DNA of 64,000 nucleotides. It comes from Bog-473 sp963834405 (GTDB taxonomy: Bacteria > Actinomycetota > Acidimicrobiia > Acidimicrobiales > RAAP-2). The DNA lies in the NCBI GenBank assembly GCA_963834405.1, contig CAWIBX010000006.1, forward strand, positions 310,001 to 374,000, written 5' to 3'. This document shows, in pieces, positions 16,640 through 25,598 of the stretch. A program made the position numbers and the translations under genes. Under the pieces are notes generated by a model. The model ran no database searches. It was not told the origin of the DNA and saw only the letters and a list, made by a program, of their open reading frames with translations. How positions within the stretch are numbered: the stretch's first letter is position 1; each line of letters starts with the position of its first letter.

Positions 16640-19315
16640 ATGACGGTAGATGTTGGCGGCGCGCGCGCGGCGACGCGCGCGGACATGGGCCGTTGGCCAC
16701 TGGTGGGCCGCGCGAAAGAAATCGGCGAACTGCGGGAGGCCATCCGCGCCCGGCGGGGGGGCGCCGTCACGGGCCCGGCCGGCGTGGGCAAGACGAGGCT
16801 GGCCATGATCGGGGTCGACTTCGCCGAGGACCAGGGCATGGCCGTCGCGTTGGTCGCGGGCACCGAGGCCGCCCGCCCCTACCCGTTCGGCGCGTTCGCT
16901 TCGCTGCTGCCGGTGGACCGGGTCCCGCATGCCTGGGGCCCCGAGTCGCACACCGAGCTCCTTCGTCACTACACCCGCGAGCTCACCGAGGACGCCGGGG
17001 GGCAGCCGCTGCTCGTCTTCGTCGACGACGCCCATCTCCTCGACGACGGCTCGGCCATGCTGGTGCACCAGCTCTCGCAGACCGGGTCGGCCACCGTGCT
17101 CGCCTGCGTGCTCGCCACGGGACGGACCGGACAGCCCACCGTCGATCCGATGGTCGTCCTGTGGAAGGACCATCTGGCCGAGCGCATAGAGCTGGGTCCT
17201 CTGGACGAGCCGACGATGGAGGACCTCCTCGTGACGGTCCTCGGCGGGCCGATTGACGCGGCCTCCATGCACCACGTCGCCGAGCGTTCGCTCGGCAACC
17301 CCCTGTTCCTGCGCGAGCTCGTCGCCGGGGCGCTGGAGTCGGGGGCGCTGGCCGACGAGAACGGGCTGTGGCGCCTGCGGGGCACGCTGCGGCCGACACC
17401 CCGCCTGGTGGAGCTGGTCACGCTCCGGCTCGGCAATCTCACCGACCCCGAGCGCCACGTGATGGAGCTGGCCGCGCTGGGCGAGCCGTTGGCCCAGCCC
17501 GCGCTCGACGAGCTGGCCGAGACGACCGCGGTCGAGGCGCTCGAGGACCGGGGCTTCATCACGAGCCGCATGGACGGCCGGCGCCTGCAGATCTGGCTGG
17601 CGCACCCCGTCTACGGGGACGTCGTGCGCATGGGCATCAGCGCCCGCCGCGAGCGGGCACTGGCGCGTGCGCTGGCCGAGGCCTCCGGTGGCCGGCGCCA
17701 GGAGGACACGCTCCTCCTCGCGTCGCTGCGCCTCGTCGGGGGCGGCGGGAGCGGCGAGCTGCTGCTGGCCGGCGCGAAGGCGGCCCGCGAGCGGCACGAC
17801 TACGCCCTCACCGAGAAGATGGCGCGCGCCGCCGTGGAGAACGGCGAGGGCTTCGACGCCCGCTTCCTCGCCGCCGAGGCCGCGCACGTGCGGGGCCGCC
17901 ACGCGGAGGCCGCCCAGGACCTGGAAGCGCTCGCCCGGGACGCGACCAGCGAGGCGGAACGGTCGCGCGTCGCCCTGTTGCAGTTCGACCACGAGTTCTT
18001 CCTGCGCGGGCACGCCGACATGGCGTCCATCGACGCGCTGCTCGGCATGGTGACCGACCCCGGCTGGCGCGACGAGCTGCTGGCCCGGCGCCTGTGCCAG
18101 AACGGCCTGATCCACGGGCCGAAGGCGGTGACCGAGGGTGCGGGCGTCCCGCTGGAGCGGGACGCCTCGGCCCCGCGCACCAGCCTGCAGGTGGTGGTGG
18201 GCGAGAGCCTCGCCCGGCAGGGGAAGCTCGACCAGGCCTTGACCTTCCTCGTGCCGCCGGAGGGTGCGACCGTCCACCAGGGCCGCACCGTGCGCTCGGA
18301 GCCGTGGAGCCCCTACGGCAACCACGCGCTCTCGTTGATCGCGCTAGGGCGGCTCCGTGAGGCCGAGGACCTCCTGTCCTCGGCGCACGAGGCACAGATC
18401 GCACAGCCCGGATCGCTGGAGAACGCCGTCGTCGCCCTGTCGCTCGGTGCACTGCGCTTGGAGCAGGGCCGTGTGCAGAGCGCCTTCATGCAGGCGACGA
18501 GCTCCGCCGCGTTGTTCCTGGAGCTCGGGCTGCCCGTGTCGGCCCGGCTGTCCTACGCGCTCTCCGCGCTGTCGCTCGCGCTCGCCGGCGTGGCCGGGAA
18601 GGCGACCGAGACGCTGGCCGAGCTGGACGCGCTGGGCCTGCCGACGGACATGGAGTACGAGTGCGAGGTCCTGCAGGCGCGCGCCTGGGCGGCGGCCGCG
18701 GGAGGCGACATGGCCACCGCCCGCCAGCACCTGGAGGCGGCGGTGGAGCTCGGCGTGCAGGTGGGCGACCTCGTCGGGGCGACCCGGGCCCTGCACGGCC
18801 TGGCCCGCGTGGGCCGGGCGCGCCAGGCCACGGACCAGCTGGGCCAGCTGGTCGGACAGGTCGACGGGGAGATGACGGCGGCGCGCCGCGCGTACATGAC
18901 CGCCGCCGCGGCCAAGGACAGTGTGGCGCTCCAGGCCGCGGCGGCGGGCTTCGAGGACATCGGCGCCAACCTCTACGCCGCGGAGGCGTTGGGGGAAGCG
19001 GCCGTGCAACTCCGGCGCGACGGGTCCTCCCGGGAGGCGGCGGCGACTCAACAGAAGGCGGCGCGGCTGCTGGCGCGCTGCGAGAGCGCGGTGACGCCGT
19101 TCGTGCGGGCCATCGGGGCCCGGGCCCAGCTGACGCCGGCCGAGCTGGACACCGCGCTGCAGGCGGCCACGGGCAGCACCGACAAGCAGATCGCCGAGAT
19201 GATGCACCTCTCCGTCCGCACGGTCGAGAACCGGCTGCACCGCGCCTACCAGAAGCTGGGTCTGTCGCACCGGCGCGAGCTGGCCGAGGCGCTGCGCGAC
19301 CTGCCCGGGGCCTGA
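16640..19315 (+). CDS. LuxR-family regulator with N-terminal AAA-type ATPase
   Basis: 891 residues, a large ATP-binding LuxR (LAL-like) regulator. An ATPase module opens with WPLVGRAKEIGELREAI, Walker A is GPAGVGKTRLAM and Walker B is LLVFVDDAHLLDD. A long alpha-helical, TPR-like middle follows, and the C-terminal helix-turn-helix is LTPAELDTALQAATGSTDKQ, then IAEMMHLSVRTVENRLHRAY. In known members, ligand and ATP binding gate DNA binding. I start at ATG 16640 after GGGGGGATGGA; ATG 16604 is an alternative that adds 12 residues. No target operon is obvious. Confidence 0.88.
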   Translation: MTVDVGGARAATRADMGRWPLVGRAKEIGELREAIRARRGGAVTGPAGVGKTRLAMIGVDFAEDQGMAVALVAGTEAARPYPFGAFASLLPVDRVPHAWGPESHTELLRHYTRELTEDAGGQPLLVFVDDAHLLDDGSAMLVHQLSQTGSATVLACVLATGRTGQPTVDPMVVLWKDHLAERIELGPLDEPTMEDLLVTVLGGPIDAASMHHVAERSLGNPLFLRELVAGALESGALADENGLWRLRGTLRPTPRLVELVTLRLGNLTDPERHVMELAALGEPLAQPALDELAETTAVEALEDRGFITSRMDGRRLQIWLAHPVYGDVVRMGISARRERALARALAEASGGRRQEDTLLLASLRLVGGGGSGELLLAGAKAARERHDYALTEKMARAAVENGEGFDARFLAAEAAHVRGRHAEAAQDLEALARDATSEAERSRVALLQFDHEFFLRGHADMASIDALLGMVTDPGWRDELLARRLCQNGLIHGPKAVTEGAGVPLERDASAPRTSLQVVVGESLARQGKLDQALTFLVPPEGATVHQGRTVRSEPWSPYGNHALSLIALGRLREAEDLLSSAHEAQIAQPGSLENAVVALSLGALRLEQGRVQSAFMQATSSAALFLELGLPVSARLSYALSALSLALAGVAGKATETLAELDALGLPTDMEYECEVLQARAWAAAAGGDMATARQHLEAAVELGVQVGDLVGATRALHGLARVGRARQATDQLGQLVGQVDGEMTAARRAYMTAAAAKDSVALQAAAAGFEDIGANLYAAEALGEAAVQLRRDGSSREAAATQQKAARLLARCESAVTPFVRAIGARAQLTPAELDTALQAATGSTDKQIAEMMHLSVRTVENRLHRAYQKLGLSHRRELAEALRDLPGA

Positions 19316-19639
19316 GCTTCCGACTGCGACACGGCGACACTCAACGGCGCATCAACAGAAAAGTGACCTTGGGCCTGGCCGGGGCGTGACTTTGGCCCCT
19401 ACGGCGGCGGACGGCTTCATCCGATACTGAAACCCTCGGAGCACACCGGGGATATATGACCAGCACCTCCTTCTCGCGCAGCGCCCTCTGCGGCGCTGTC
19501 ATGTTCGTGGCCCTTGGCGAATCGGCCAGTCAGCGAGCCGGCAGCCGACGACAGGCTGCCGGCTGCGCTGGCGGCTTGTCGGCCCTGTCGACCCTGGCGT
19601 CCTGACGGCCCGGGCGCAGCGGAAGGACCGGGCGGGCGA
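19316..19639. other. Intergenic gap downstream of the LuxR gene
   Basis: 324 bases with no supported gene. A short open frame beginning at the ATG near 19,456 (after GGGATAT) codes about 50 residues of low-complexity sequence without a family match; I do not call it. An AT-poor background with GATATATGACC is the only promoter-like spot. Confidence 0.4.
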
Positions 19640-20173
19640 ATGGGTCAGATGCGGGTTCCCTCAGGGCCGCCGCCGGCGTCACCGTCCCTCGGGCCTCTCG
19701 GAGCGGGCCGTGCACCGCGTGCGGAGAAGGCGGGTGCCGACGCGGAGTGGCGTGGCACGTTCGTCGATGAGTTCGGTGAGCTCGACCTGGTGCCCGACCG
19801 GCCGCGGGCCGCGATGCGGGTCCTCGGCTTCATGGTCGTCTGCCGACCCCCGGTGCAGAGCGCGCAACAGATCAGGGACGCGCTGTCGCTCTCGGCCGGG
19901 AGCGTGAGCACCGCGGTGAACGCGCTGCACGACGACGGCCTCCTCGAGCGCGTGAACAGGCCGGGCGACCGCCACGTCTACTACCGGCTCACTGCACAGT
20001 CCTGGGGGCGCGTGGTCGAGGCGCGTTTCCAGGCTCTCATTGAGGTGCGGCGGGCCGCCGACCGTGCGTTCCACGCCTCACGGGGCGAGGCGGACCACCG
20101 GCTCCGCCAGTTGCGCGAGACCTACGCGCGCGTCGAGGCCGGATTGGCGGAGCTACTCGCGCACGACGGTTGA
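19640..20173 (+). CDS. MarR/GbsR-like winged-helix transcriptional regulator
   Basis: 177 residues from ATG 19640 behind a GGGCGGGCGA stretch. A Pro/Gly-rich ~35-residue head leads into FVDEFGELDLVPDRPRAAMRVLGFMVV, then SAQQIRDALSLSAGSVSTAVNALHDDGLLERVN (helix-turn-helix) and RPGDRHVYYRLTAQSWG (wing), with a helical dimerisation tail. GbsR/PadR-like proteins with this wing often sense small molecules. The next gene is convergent, so the target is not obvious from context. The exact start is uncertain. Confidence 0.78.
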   Translation: MGQMRVPSGPPPASPSLGPLGAGRAPRAEKAGADAEWRGTFVDEFGELDLVPDRPRAAMRVLGFMVVCRPPVQSAQQIRDALSLSAGSVSTAVNALHDDGLLERVNRPGDRHVYYRLTAQSWGRVVEARFQALIEVRRAADRAFHASRGEADHRLRQLRETYARVEAGLAELLAHDG

Positions 20174-20198
20174 GGGCCGCGGCCGCCCGCCGGCCCGC

Positions 20199-20783
20199 TC
20201 AGCGCGCCGCCTCCCAGATCGCCCAGCCGCCCAGCGCCACCAGCACGACGGCGGTCACGATCCGGACCGTGCGGATGTCGACGATGCGCAGAATGCTCTG
20301 GCCGCCCACCACGGCGAGCGCCGCCACCGCCCACAGCGCGAGAACCGCGCCCACCCCGACCGAGAGCGCCGACTGGTAGTGCGCGGCCAGGTTGGCCGTC
20401 AGGATCTGGGTGAGGTCGCCCCATTCGGCGATGAAGATGACCAAGAAAGCGGTGACGAGGATGCGATGGTGCGACGCCACCTCCTTCTCTATGAGCGGAC
20501 CCTGGTCGGGCTCCTTCGTCGCCTCCCGAATGGCCAGCGCGGCGCCCGCGAAGAACATGGCGGCGACGATCGCTTCCAACACCCGATGCGGAACAAGATG
20601 GAACAGCGCGGCGCCGATGGTGACCGCAATGACGACGTGCACGGCGAAGGCGGCCGCGGCGCCCACCCAGACAACGAAGGGGCGACCCCGCGTGGACATG
20701 ACGAGGGAGGCGAACATCGTCTTGTCGGGAAGCTCTCCCAGGAAGATGATCGGGAAGACGGCGAGGACGACGGAGAATTCCAC
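20199..20783 (-). CDS. GDT1/TMEM165 (UPF0016) family cation transporter
   Basis: 194 residues from GTG 20783, preceded by AAAGG. Two copies of the family signature E-x-G-D-K/R-T/S are visible in the two halves of the protein: GELPDKTMF near the N-terminus (Pro in place of Gly) and AEWGDLTQI in the second half, each inside a three-helix bundle. UPF0016 proteins (yeast Gdt1, bacterial MneA) move Mn2+ or Ca2+ out of the cytosol. No manganese riboswitch (yybP type) is visible upstream. The gene is convergent with the MarR-like gene. Confidence 0.88.
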   Translation of the reverse strand: MEFSVVLAVFPIIFLGELPDKTMFASLVMSTRGRPFVVWVGAAAAFAVHVVIAVTIGAALFHLVPHRVLEAIVAAMFFAGAALAIREATKEPDQGPLIEKEVASHHRILVTAFLVIFIAEWGDLTQILTANLAAHYQSALSVGVGAVLALWAVAALAVVGGQSILRIVDIRTVRIVTAVVLVALGGWAIWEAAR

Positions 20784-20890
20784 GCGGACCTTTCTGTCGG
20801 GCTCCGAACGTACCGGCCGGGGCAGAGGAAGACCGTGCATGGCTAAGTTGGAGGCCGGAGAGATGGAGACACGGACACGAGGAGGCGACC

Positions 20891-21079
20891 ATGGTGATAG
20901 ACCTCACCGAGGAGCAATGCGCCGAGTTGCAGCGGCTCCTCGAGGCGTCCCTGGGTGATCTGAGCACCGAGATCGCCGACACCGACAACGCCCAGTACCG
21001 CGAGGGGCTGCGCGAGCGGCGCACGGTGCTGGAGTCGGTGCTGTACCAGCTCGACAACCCGCCGCGGGTCGACGCGTAG
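20891..21079 (+). CDS. Conserved 62-residue protein, unknown function
   Basis: A small acidic, helical protein (MVIDLTEEQCAELQRLLEAS ... YREGLRERRTVLESVLYQL) with a strong GAGGAGG ribosome-binding site eight bases before ATG 20891. Single-Cys, no signal peptide, likely a short coiled coil. It lies 28 bases before a methyltransferase gene and is probably co-transcribed with it. I do not recognise a named family. Confidence 0.7.
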   Translation: MVIDLTEEQCAELQRLLEASLGDLSTEIADTDNAQYREGLRERRTVLESVLYQLDNPPRVDA

Positions 21080-21107
21080 GGAACGCGCCGAGAAGAGGCG
21101 CGGGCCG

Positions 21108-21722
21108 ATGGGCTTCTACCGGGAAAGGGTCTTGCCGCATCTGATCGACAAGATGTGCGGCATGGCCGAACTCGACAAGTGGCGCGTCCAGGCCACCGAG
21201 GGCCTCAAGGGCCGAGTGGTCGAGATCGGGTTCGGCTCGGGCTTGAACGTCCCCCACTACCCGACCGAGGTGGAAGTCGTCCTGGCGGTCGAGCCCGCGT
21301 CGAGGGCGTGGCACATCGCGGAGAAGCGGGTGGCCGCGTCGACGGTGCCGGTGCAACACGTCGGCCTGGACGGGCAGAGTCTTCCGCTCGACGACCTGAG
21401 CTGCGACGCCGCGCTCTGCACCTTCACCCTGTGCACGGTGCCCGATCCGGGACGGGCGCTCTCCGAGGTGCGACGCGTCCTCCGCCCCGGCGGTGAACTC
21501 CACTTCCTGGAGCACGGGCTCTCGCCCGAGCCGAAGGTGGCGCACTGGCAGCACCGGATGGAACCCGTACAGCGCCGCCTCTTCGACGGCTGTCACTTGA
21601 CCCGTGACGCCGTGGCGCTCGTCGAAGGCGCGGGCTTTCACTTGACGCGCAGAGAGCAGCGCTACGCGCCCGGCCCCAAACCGTGGTCCTACATGACGGT
21701 GGGTGTGGCTCAGCGGTCGTAG
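21108..21722 (+). CDS. Class I SAM-dependent methyltransferase (METTL7-like)
   Basis: 204 residues. GRVVEIGFGSGLNVPHYP is motif I, VVLAVEPASRAW the strand-2 acidic residue, LPLDDLSCDAALCTFTLCTV the motif around the active-site floor, and RRVLRPGGELHFLEHGLSPE the post-I strand. This combination matches the small methyltransferase group that includes animal METTL7 thiol methyltransferases and the phosphatidylethanolamine-methyltransferase-like bacterial enzymes. Substrate unknown. It converges on a VOC gene with a 13-base 3' overlap (21,710-21,722). Confidence 0.85.
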   Translation: MGFYRERVLPHLIDKMCGMAELDKWRVQATEGLKGRVVEIGFGSGLNVPHYPTEVEVVLAVEPASRAWHIAEKRVAASTVPVQHVGLDGQSLPLDDLSCDAALCTFTLCTVPDPGRALSEVRRVLRPGGELHFLEHGLSPEPKVAHWQHRMEPVQRRLFDGCHLTRDAVALVEGAGFHLTRREQRYAPGPKPWSYMTVGVAQRS

Positions 21723-22063
21723 GCCGTGGGATGCCGGGGCTCGTAGAGGAGCATGGTCCCGGCCCCGGGCACCCGCATGGCGATAGTGCGCCCGAACCCG
21801 CGGTCCTGAATCCCGCCCTCGAACTCCACGCCCTTCTCCTCGAGGTCCGCGACGGTCTGCTCCACGTCGTCGCACAGCAGTGAGATCTCGTGGTGCACCG
21901 GTCCGTCGCCCGACGGATGGACGCCGAGCTCCGACGGCCCGGTCCGGAAGATGAGCCAGCCGTCGTGCGCGTCCACGAAGGGCCAGCCGAGGACGTCGCG
22001 GAAGAAGGCACGGGCCGCGTCGGGATCTTCTGCGTAGGCGAGGGTATGGACGGCGGTGATCAT
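21710..22063 (-). CDS. VOC family protein
   Basis: 117 residues, a single-chain vicinal oxygen chelate fold. It opens ITAVHTLAYAEDPDAARAFF, then RDVLGWPFVDAHDGWLIFRT, has the central VHHEISLLCDDVEQTVADLE and ends with PGAGTMLLYEPRHPTAYD, where the last Glu is a usual metal ligand. The C-terminal bases overlap the convergent methyltransferase gene. Substrate unknown. Confidence 0.82.
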   Translation of the reverse strand: MITAVHTLAYAEDPDAARAFFRDVLGWPFVDAHDGWLIFRTGPSELGVHPSGDGPVHHEISLLCDDVEQTVADLEEKGVEFEGGIQDRGFGRTIAMRVPGAGTMLLYEPRHPTAYDR

Positions 22064-22189
22064 GCCGCGACCCTACGCGAGCCGCGCTTGGCCGCCTCCT
22101 GCACATGCGGGTCGGGGTGGCGGACCGCTCGTGCAAAACGCCCTCGGTGCTGGTAGGAGTTGACGAACACGAGCGAGGAGAGTGAGGCG

Positions 22190-22990
22190 ATGGCAACGCT
22201 GCGAGTCGACCGGCCCGAGACGGGCATCACGCGCATCACACTTGACCGGCCCGACCGGCTGAACGCCATGAATGTGGAGCTCATCAGCGAGCTCCACCAG
22301 GCACTGGACGACGTCGCAGCGGACCGCACGTGCCGGGTGGTGGTCCTGACCGGTGCGGGGCGTGGGTTCTGCGCCGGCCTCGATCTCGGCGGGTACGGAG
22401 ACCCGCCCGGCGCCGATGGGTTGGGGCGGGTGGAGTCGGGCTTCGCCACCCAGACGCACATCGCCGCCCTCGTCCCGAAGCTGCGCTCGCTCCCCCAGCC
22501 GGTCATCGCCGCCGTCAACGGCGCCGCCGCGGGCGGTGGCCTCGCGCTCGCGCTGGCCTGCGACGTGCGCGTGTCGTCGGAGTCGGCTCGCTTCAATGTG
22601 GCGTTCGTGCGGCTGGGCATTTCGGGATGCGACATCGGCGTCAGCTGGATGCTGCCCCGGCTGATCGGCGCGTCACGGGCGTGGGAGTTGATGCTGACGG
22701 GACGGATCATCAATGCGGCGGAGGCGGACCGCATCGGGCTGGTGCTGCGGGTCGTACCCGACGAGGCCCTGCTGGAGTCGGCGTTCGAGACGGCGCGTCT
22801 GATCGTGGCCAACAGTCCCTGGGGCGTCCGCATGACCAAGGAGGTCATGTGGTCGCAGCTCGAGATCCCGTCCCTGCGCGCCGGCATCGACCTCGAGAAC
22901 CGGACCCAGGTCCTGTCCTCGTTCACCGGGGACATGACCGAGGCCGTGGCCGCCTTCTTGGAGAAGCGGCCGGCGCGCTACCAGCAGTAG
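22190..22990 (+). CDS. Enoyl-CoA hydratase/isomerase
   Basis: 266 residues, crotonase fold. The CoA-binding and oxyanion features are clear: ITLDRPDRLNAMN, VVVLTGAGRGFCAGLDLGG, then VIAAVNGAAAGGGLALALAC and FNVAFVRLGISGCDIGVSWM (the active-site segment) followed by GLVLRVVPDEAL. The position after the second oxyanion Gly resembles hydratases used in beta-oxidation. ATG 22190 follows GAGGAGAGTGAGG. It stands alone on this strand between a VOC gene and a lipoprotein gene. Confidence 0.92.
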   Translation: MATLRVDRPETGITRITLDRPDRLNAMNVELISELHQALDDVAADRTCRVVVLTGAGRGFCAGLDLGGYGDPPGADGLGRVESGFATQTHIAALVPKLRSLPQPVIAAVNGAAAGGGLALALACDVRVSSESARFNVAFVRLGISGCDIGVSWMLPRLIGASRAWELMLTGRIINAAEADRIGLVLRVVPDEALLESAFETARLIVANSPWGVRMTKEVMWSQLEIPSLRAGIDLENRTQVLSSFTGDMTEAVAAFLEKRPARYQQ

Positions 22991-23081
22991 GGGGCGATGG
23001 GCGTTCGGCGTTCCGGGGCGAAGCGGCCCGGTCGTGGGGCCTGGCTACGTTGGTGCCCCTGATGGCCGGAGGGACCCCCGA

Positions 23082-24557
23082 ATGAACGTGTCTGTCCGGG
23101 CGCGGGGTCATCTCGGACCTGCGATGGCCATCGCGGCGACGCTCCTCGCCGCCGGCATCCTCTCGGGCTGCGCCGCCGGCGCCGCCGGTGCACCGACCGC
23201 CACCGCCAACCCGAGCAACTCACTGGCGCCGACGCCCAACTACGGCGACGTCTGCGCACCGGTCGGCGCGGACACCTCGAGCACCTGTCTGCGCATCACG
23301 CTCCAGGCGATCGACAGCGCTCGCGCCAAGGAGGGCCTCGGGCCGATGCGGCTGCCTGCCGACTTCGCCGATCTCAGCGTGCCCGAGCAACTCTTCGTCG
23401 CCATCGACCGCGAGCGGGTGGACCGGGGTCTGACCCCGTTCGCGGGGCTTTCCGCCACCCTGGACAAGCAAGCCGCGAAGGGCGCGGACTCCGCGCAGTT
23501 GCCCTCCCGCCCGGGAAACCGGTACAGCGCGGCGGTCGCCGAATGGATCGGGGCGGTCGACAACGGGCTCGACGCCGACTACCAGTGGATGTACGACGAC
23601 GGTCCCGGCAGCGGGACCCCGGGGTGCTCTATCGGGCAGAGTTCGGGGTGCTGGGCCGACCGTGACATCGTCCTCGGTTCGTACAACCGGCATCAGCTCG
23701 TCATGGGGGCGGCCTACGACCCGAACGGCGACACTTCGCCGGGCGACCGCGGCGGGTCCTCCCTGGCGGCCACCCTGGCCGCGACCAGTGCCGGGACGGA
23801 GCCCTTCACGTACACGTGGGCGCAGGCGCTGGCGGCGACCGAACAGGGCATCCTGCGGCCGCTGCGGGCGTTGCCGGCGTCCGTCTCCGACGGCGGCATC
23901 CCGGACCCGCCGCGCAACGTCCCGCCCTCGCCCGACTACACGCGCACGTGCCGCGGGGCGGGACTGGACAATTCGACCGCTTGTATCAACGCGGTGCTTG
24001 CCGCCATCAACCACGCCCGCGCGCTCGAAGGCGTCCGCCCCATGGTCCTGCCGTCCGGCTTCTCGAGCCTGAGCGTCACCAACCAGCTCTTCGTCGTGGT
24101 CAACCTCGAACGCGTCGACCGCGGCCTGGCCCCCTTCGTCGGGCTCACCGCGCCGCTCAACCACAACGCACAGGTCGGGGCGGACGAGGCGGACGATCCG
24201 CCCGTGCTCGGGCCGGCCTACGCACTGGACGACGCCGAGTGGGCCGGCGGCGCCTCCAACGGGCTCGACGCGGACTACGGCTGGATGTACGACGACGGCT
24301 ACAACAGCGGGAACCTCGACTGCCCGCGGCGCACCTCGTCGGGCTGCTGGGGCCATCGCAAGGGCATCCTCGACGATTTCGGCACCGGGGCGGACCTCGT
24401 GGCGGGCGCCGCCTACGACACGGCGAGCGACGTCCACCAGGGTGACGTCGGCGGGACGTCCATGGCGGTGACGCTGGCCGTGCAGAGCGAACCGCCCACG
24501 ACCTTCACCTACACGTGGGCGCAGGCGCTGGCCGCCATGCCGGGCGAATCGGGATGA
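23082..24557 (+). CDS. Lipoprotein with two tandem CAP/SCP-like domains
   Basis: 491 residues. The signal peptide ends in a lipobox (LAAGILSGCAAG, Cys ~33). After a short linker there are two copies of a ~200-residue domain, about residues 50-265 and 285-485, each starting with YxxxCxxxGxDxSxxC and AINHARALEGVRPM, with GLDADYxWMYDDG, CSSGCW and a terminal block. The block WGHRKGILDDF and AAYD fits the CAP superfamily pattern HRxxIL. CAP-fold exoproteins include SCP and antigen-5 proteins. The first copy has DRDIVLGSYNR in place of HRKGIL, so it is probably degenerate. Function unknown. Confidence 0.7.
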   Translation: MNVSVRARGHLGPAMAIAATLLAAGILSGCAAGAAGAPTATANPSNSLAPTPNYGDVCAPVGADTSSTCLRITLQAIDSARAKEGLGPMRLPADFADLSVPEQLFVAIDRERVDRGLTPFAGLSATLDKQAAKGADSAQLPSRPGNRYSAAVAEWIGAVDNGLDADYQWMYDDGPGSGTPGCSIGQSSGCWADRDIVLGSYNRHQLVMGAAYDPNGDTSPGDRGGSSLAATLAATSAGTEPFTYTWAQALAATEQGILRPLRALPASVSDGGIPDPPRNVPPSPDYTRTCRGAGLDNSTACINAVLAAINHARALEGVRPMVLPSGFSSLSVTNQLFVVVNLERVDRGLAPFVGLTAPLNHNAQVGADEADDPPVLGPAYALDDAEWAGGASNGLDADYGWMYDDGYNSGNLDCPRRTSSGCWGHRKGILDDFGTGADLVAGAAYDTASDVHQGDVGGTSMAVTLAVQSEPPTTFTYTWAQALAAMPGESG

Positions 24558-24591
24558 GGCGCCGAAGCCGCGGCGAGCGCGCGTGCGGCGC

Positions 24592-25119
24592 TTACGGGAG
24601 CACGAGCTTGGCCACGCTCTCGAGCTGCGCCGTGCTCGCCACGCCGCTGTTGTCGAGGAACTCGTAGACCTGCGAGCCCTTCTGCACGAGCAGGATGTCG
24701 AAGCCGGGATGACCACCCTTGAGGCCCTTGTCGCCGTCCACCGTGACCGACACGAAACGCGTCCCGGAGAAGGACTCGTGGGCCAGCGATTTCACCGTGC
24801 TCCCATCCAGCGCCTCGTGTGAGATGAGGAAGGTCGCGCCGGTCGACGACGACATGTAGGTGCACAGCTTCTGGCCGGGCGACAGCCCCGCCGAGACGGT
24901 CGGGCCGGACCAGGTGGCGCCGACCGTTCTGCTCAGCTTGGTTGCGGACAGACAAGTGCCCGACGAGCCCTTGCCCTTGTGGCCCGACGCCGCCGCCGGT
25001 GTCGCCGGCAACAGGCCCAGAGCCAACATTCCGGCTCCCGTCACCGACGCGACGAACAGGGAGCACGCGACTCCGGCCGGCTGGCGGACGACCGATCGGA
25101 ACCACCGATGTCTTCGCAC
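24592..25119 (-). CDS. Secreted protein of unknown function
   Basis: 175 residues with an N-terminal signal peptide (basic RRHRWFRS, hydrophobic core, then ATPAAASG near residue 45). The mature part has two Cys (GTCLSATKL and KLCTYMSSST), probably disulfide-bonded, and strands such as FVSVTVDGDKG and FDILLVQKGSQVYEFLD. The pattern of a small secreted globular domain resembles DUF3558-like lipoproteins but I cannot confirm it. The gene converges with the CAP-domain gene. Confidence 0.65.
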   Translation of the reverse strand: MRRHRWFRSVVRQPAGVACSLFVASVTGAGMLALGLLPATPAAASGHKGKGSSGTCLSATKLSRTVGATWSGPTVSAGLSPGQKLCTYMSSSTGATFLISHEALDGSTVKSLAHESFSGTRFVSVTVDGDKGLKGGHPGFDILLVQKGSQVYEFLDNSGVASTAQLESVAKLVLP

Positions 25120-25247
25120 GACCCTCCTCTCGGCCGGCGGAGCCGCCTCCCGGGTGGGTGCTGCGCGGTCCCGCTGTTCCCTCCCTCCGCAGTCTGCGCC
25201 CCGCCCGGCCGGTGGGCAAACGGCTTCGGGGAGTCGCGTCCGCTCGT

Positions 25248-25598
25248 ATGGTGGCGGCCGTGAGCGAGACCCCGACCCAGAGCCAGATCTACTTCAATCC
25301 GTCCTGCTCGAAGTGCTCCGCCGTGTCCATCCTCGACGAGCACGGCCACGACGCCGAGGTGGTCCGCTACCTCGACCAGCCCCCGACGAGGGAGGACCTC
25401 CGGCAGCTCATGGGACTGCTGAACGTGGACGATCCCCGCCTGATGATGCGCACGGGTGAGCCGCTGTACGCCGAACTGGGCCTGGCCGGGCGTGAGGGTG
25501 ACGCACTGCTCCGGGCGATCACCGAGCATCCGATCCTGCTTAGGGTGTGCGCACCCGCCCCGCACGAGACGAGCGGGCGAGGAGGAGGACTGGGATGA
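25248..25598 (+). CDS. ArsC/Spx-like thioredoxin-fold protein with altered C-terminus
   Basis: 116 residues. IYFNPSCSKCSAVSILDEHG carries the catalytic Cys and the NPxCSKC signature of arsenate reductases of the glutaredoxin-linked (ArsC/YffB/Spx) class; VVRYLDQPPTREDLRQLMGL is the matching second unit. In the family the chain continues HPILIxRPIVV...GRP, which supplies arginines for arsenate binding; here it stops being similar at HPILL and ends in unrelated residues. The arsenate-binding Arg are therefore missing. It may be inactive or have a different role. ATGA overlap with the next gene. Confidence 0.72.
   Translation: MVAAVSETPTQSQIYFNPSCSKCSAVSILDEHGHDAEVVRYLDQPPTREDLRQLMGLLNVDDPRLMMRTGEPLYAELGLAGREGDALLRAITEHPILLRVCAPAPHETSGRGGGLG

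Noticed and set aside
19456..19606. Small open frame of about 50 codons after GGGATAT
   Set aside because: No ribosome-binding site and no recognisable product; Ala/Ser/Arg low-complexity sequence.
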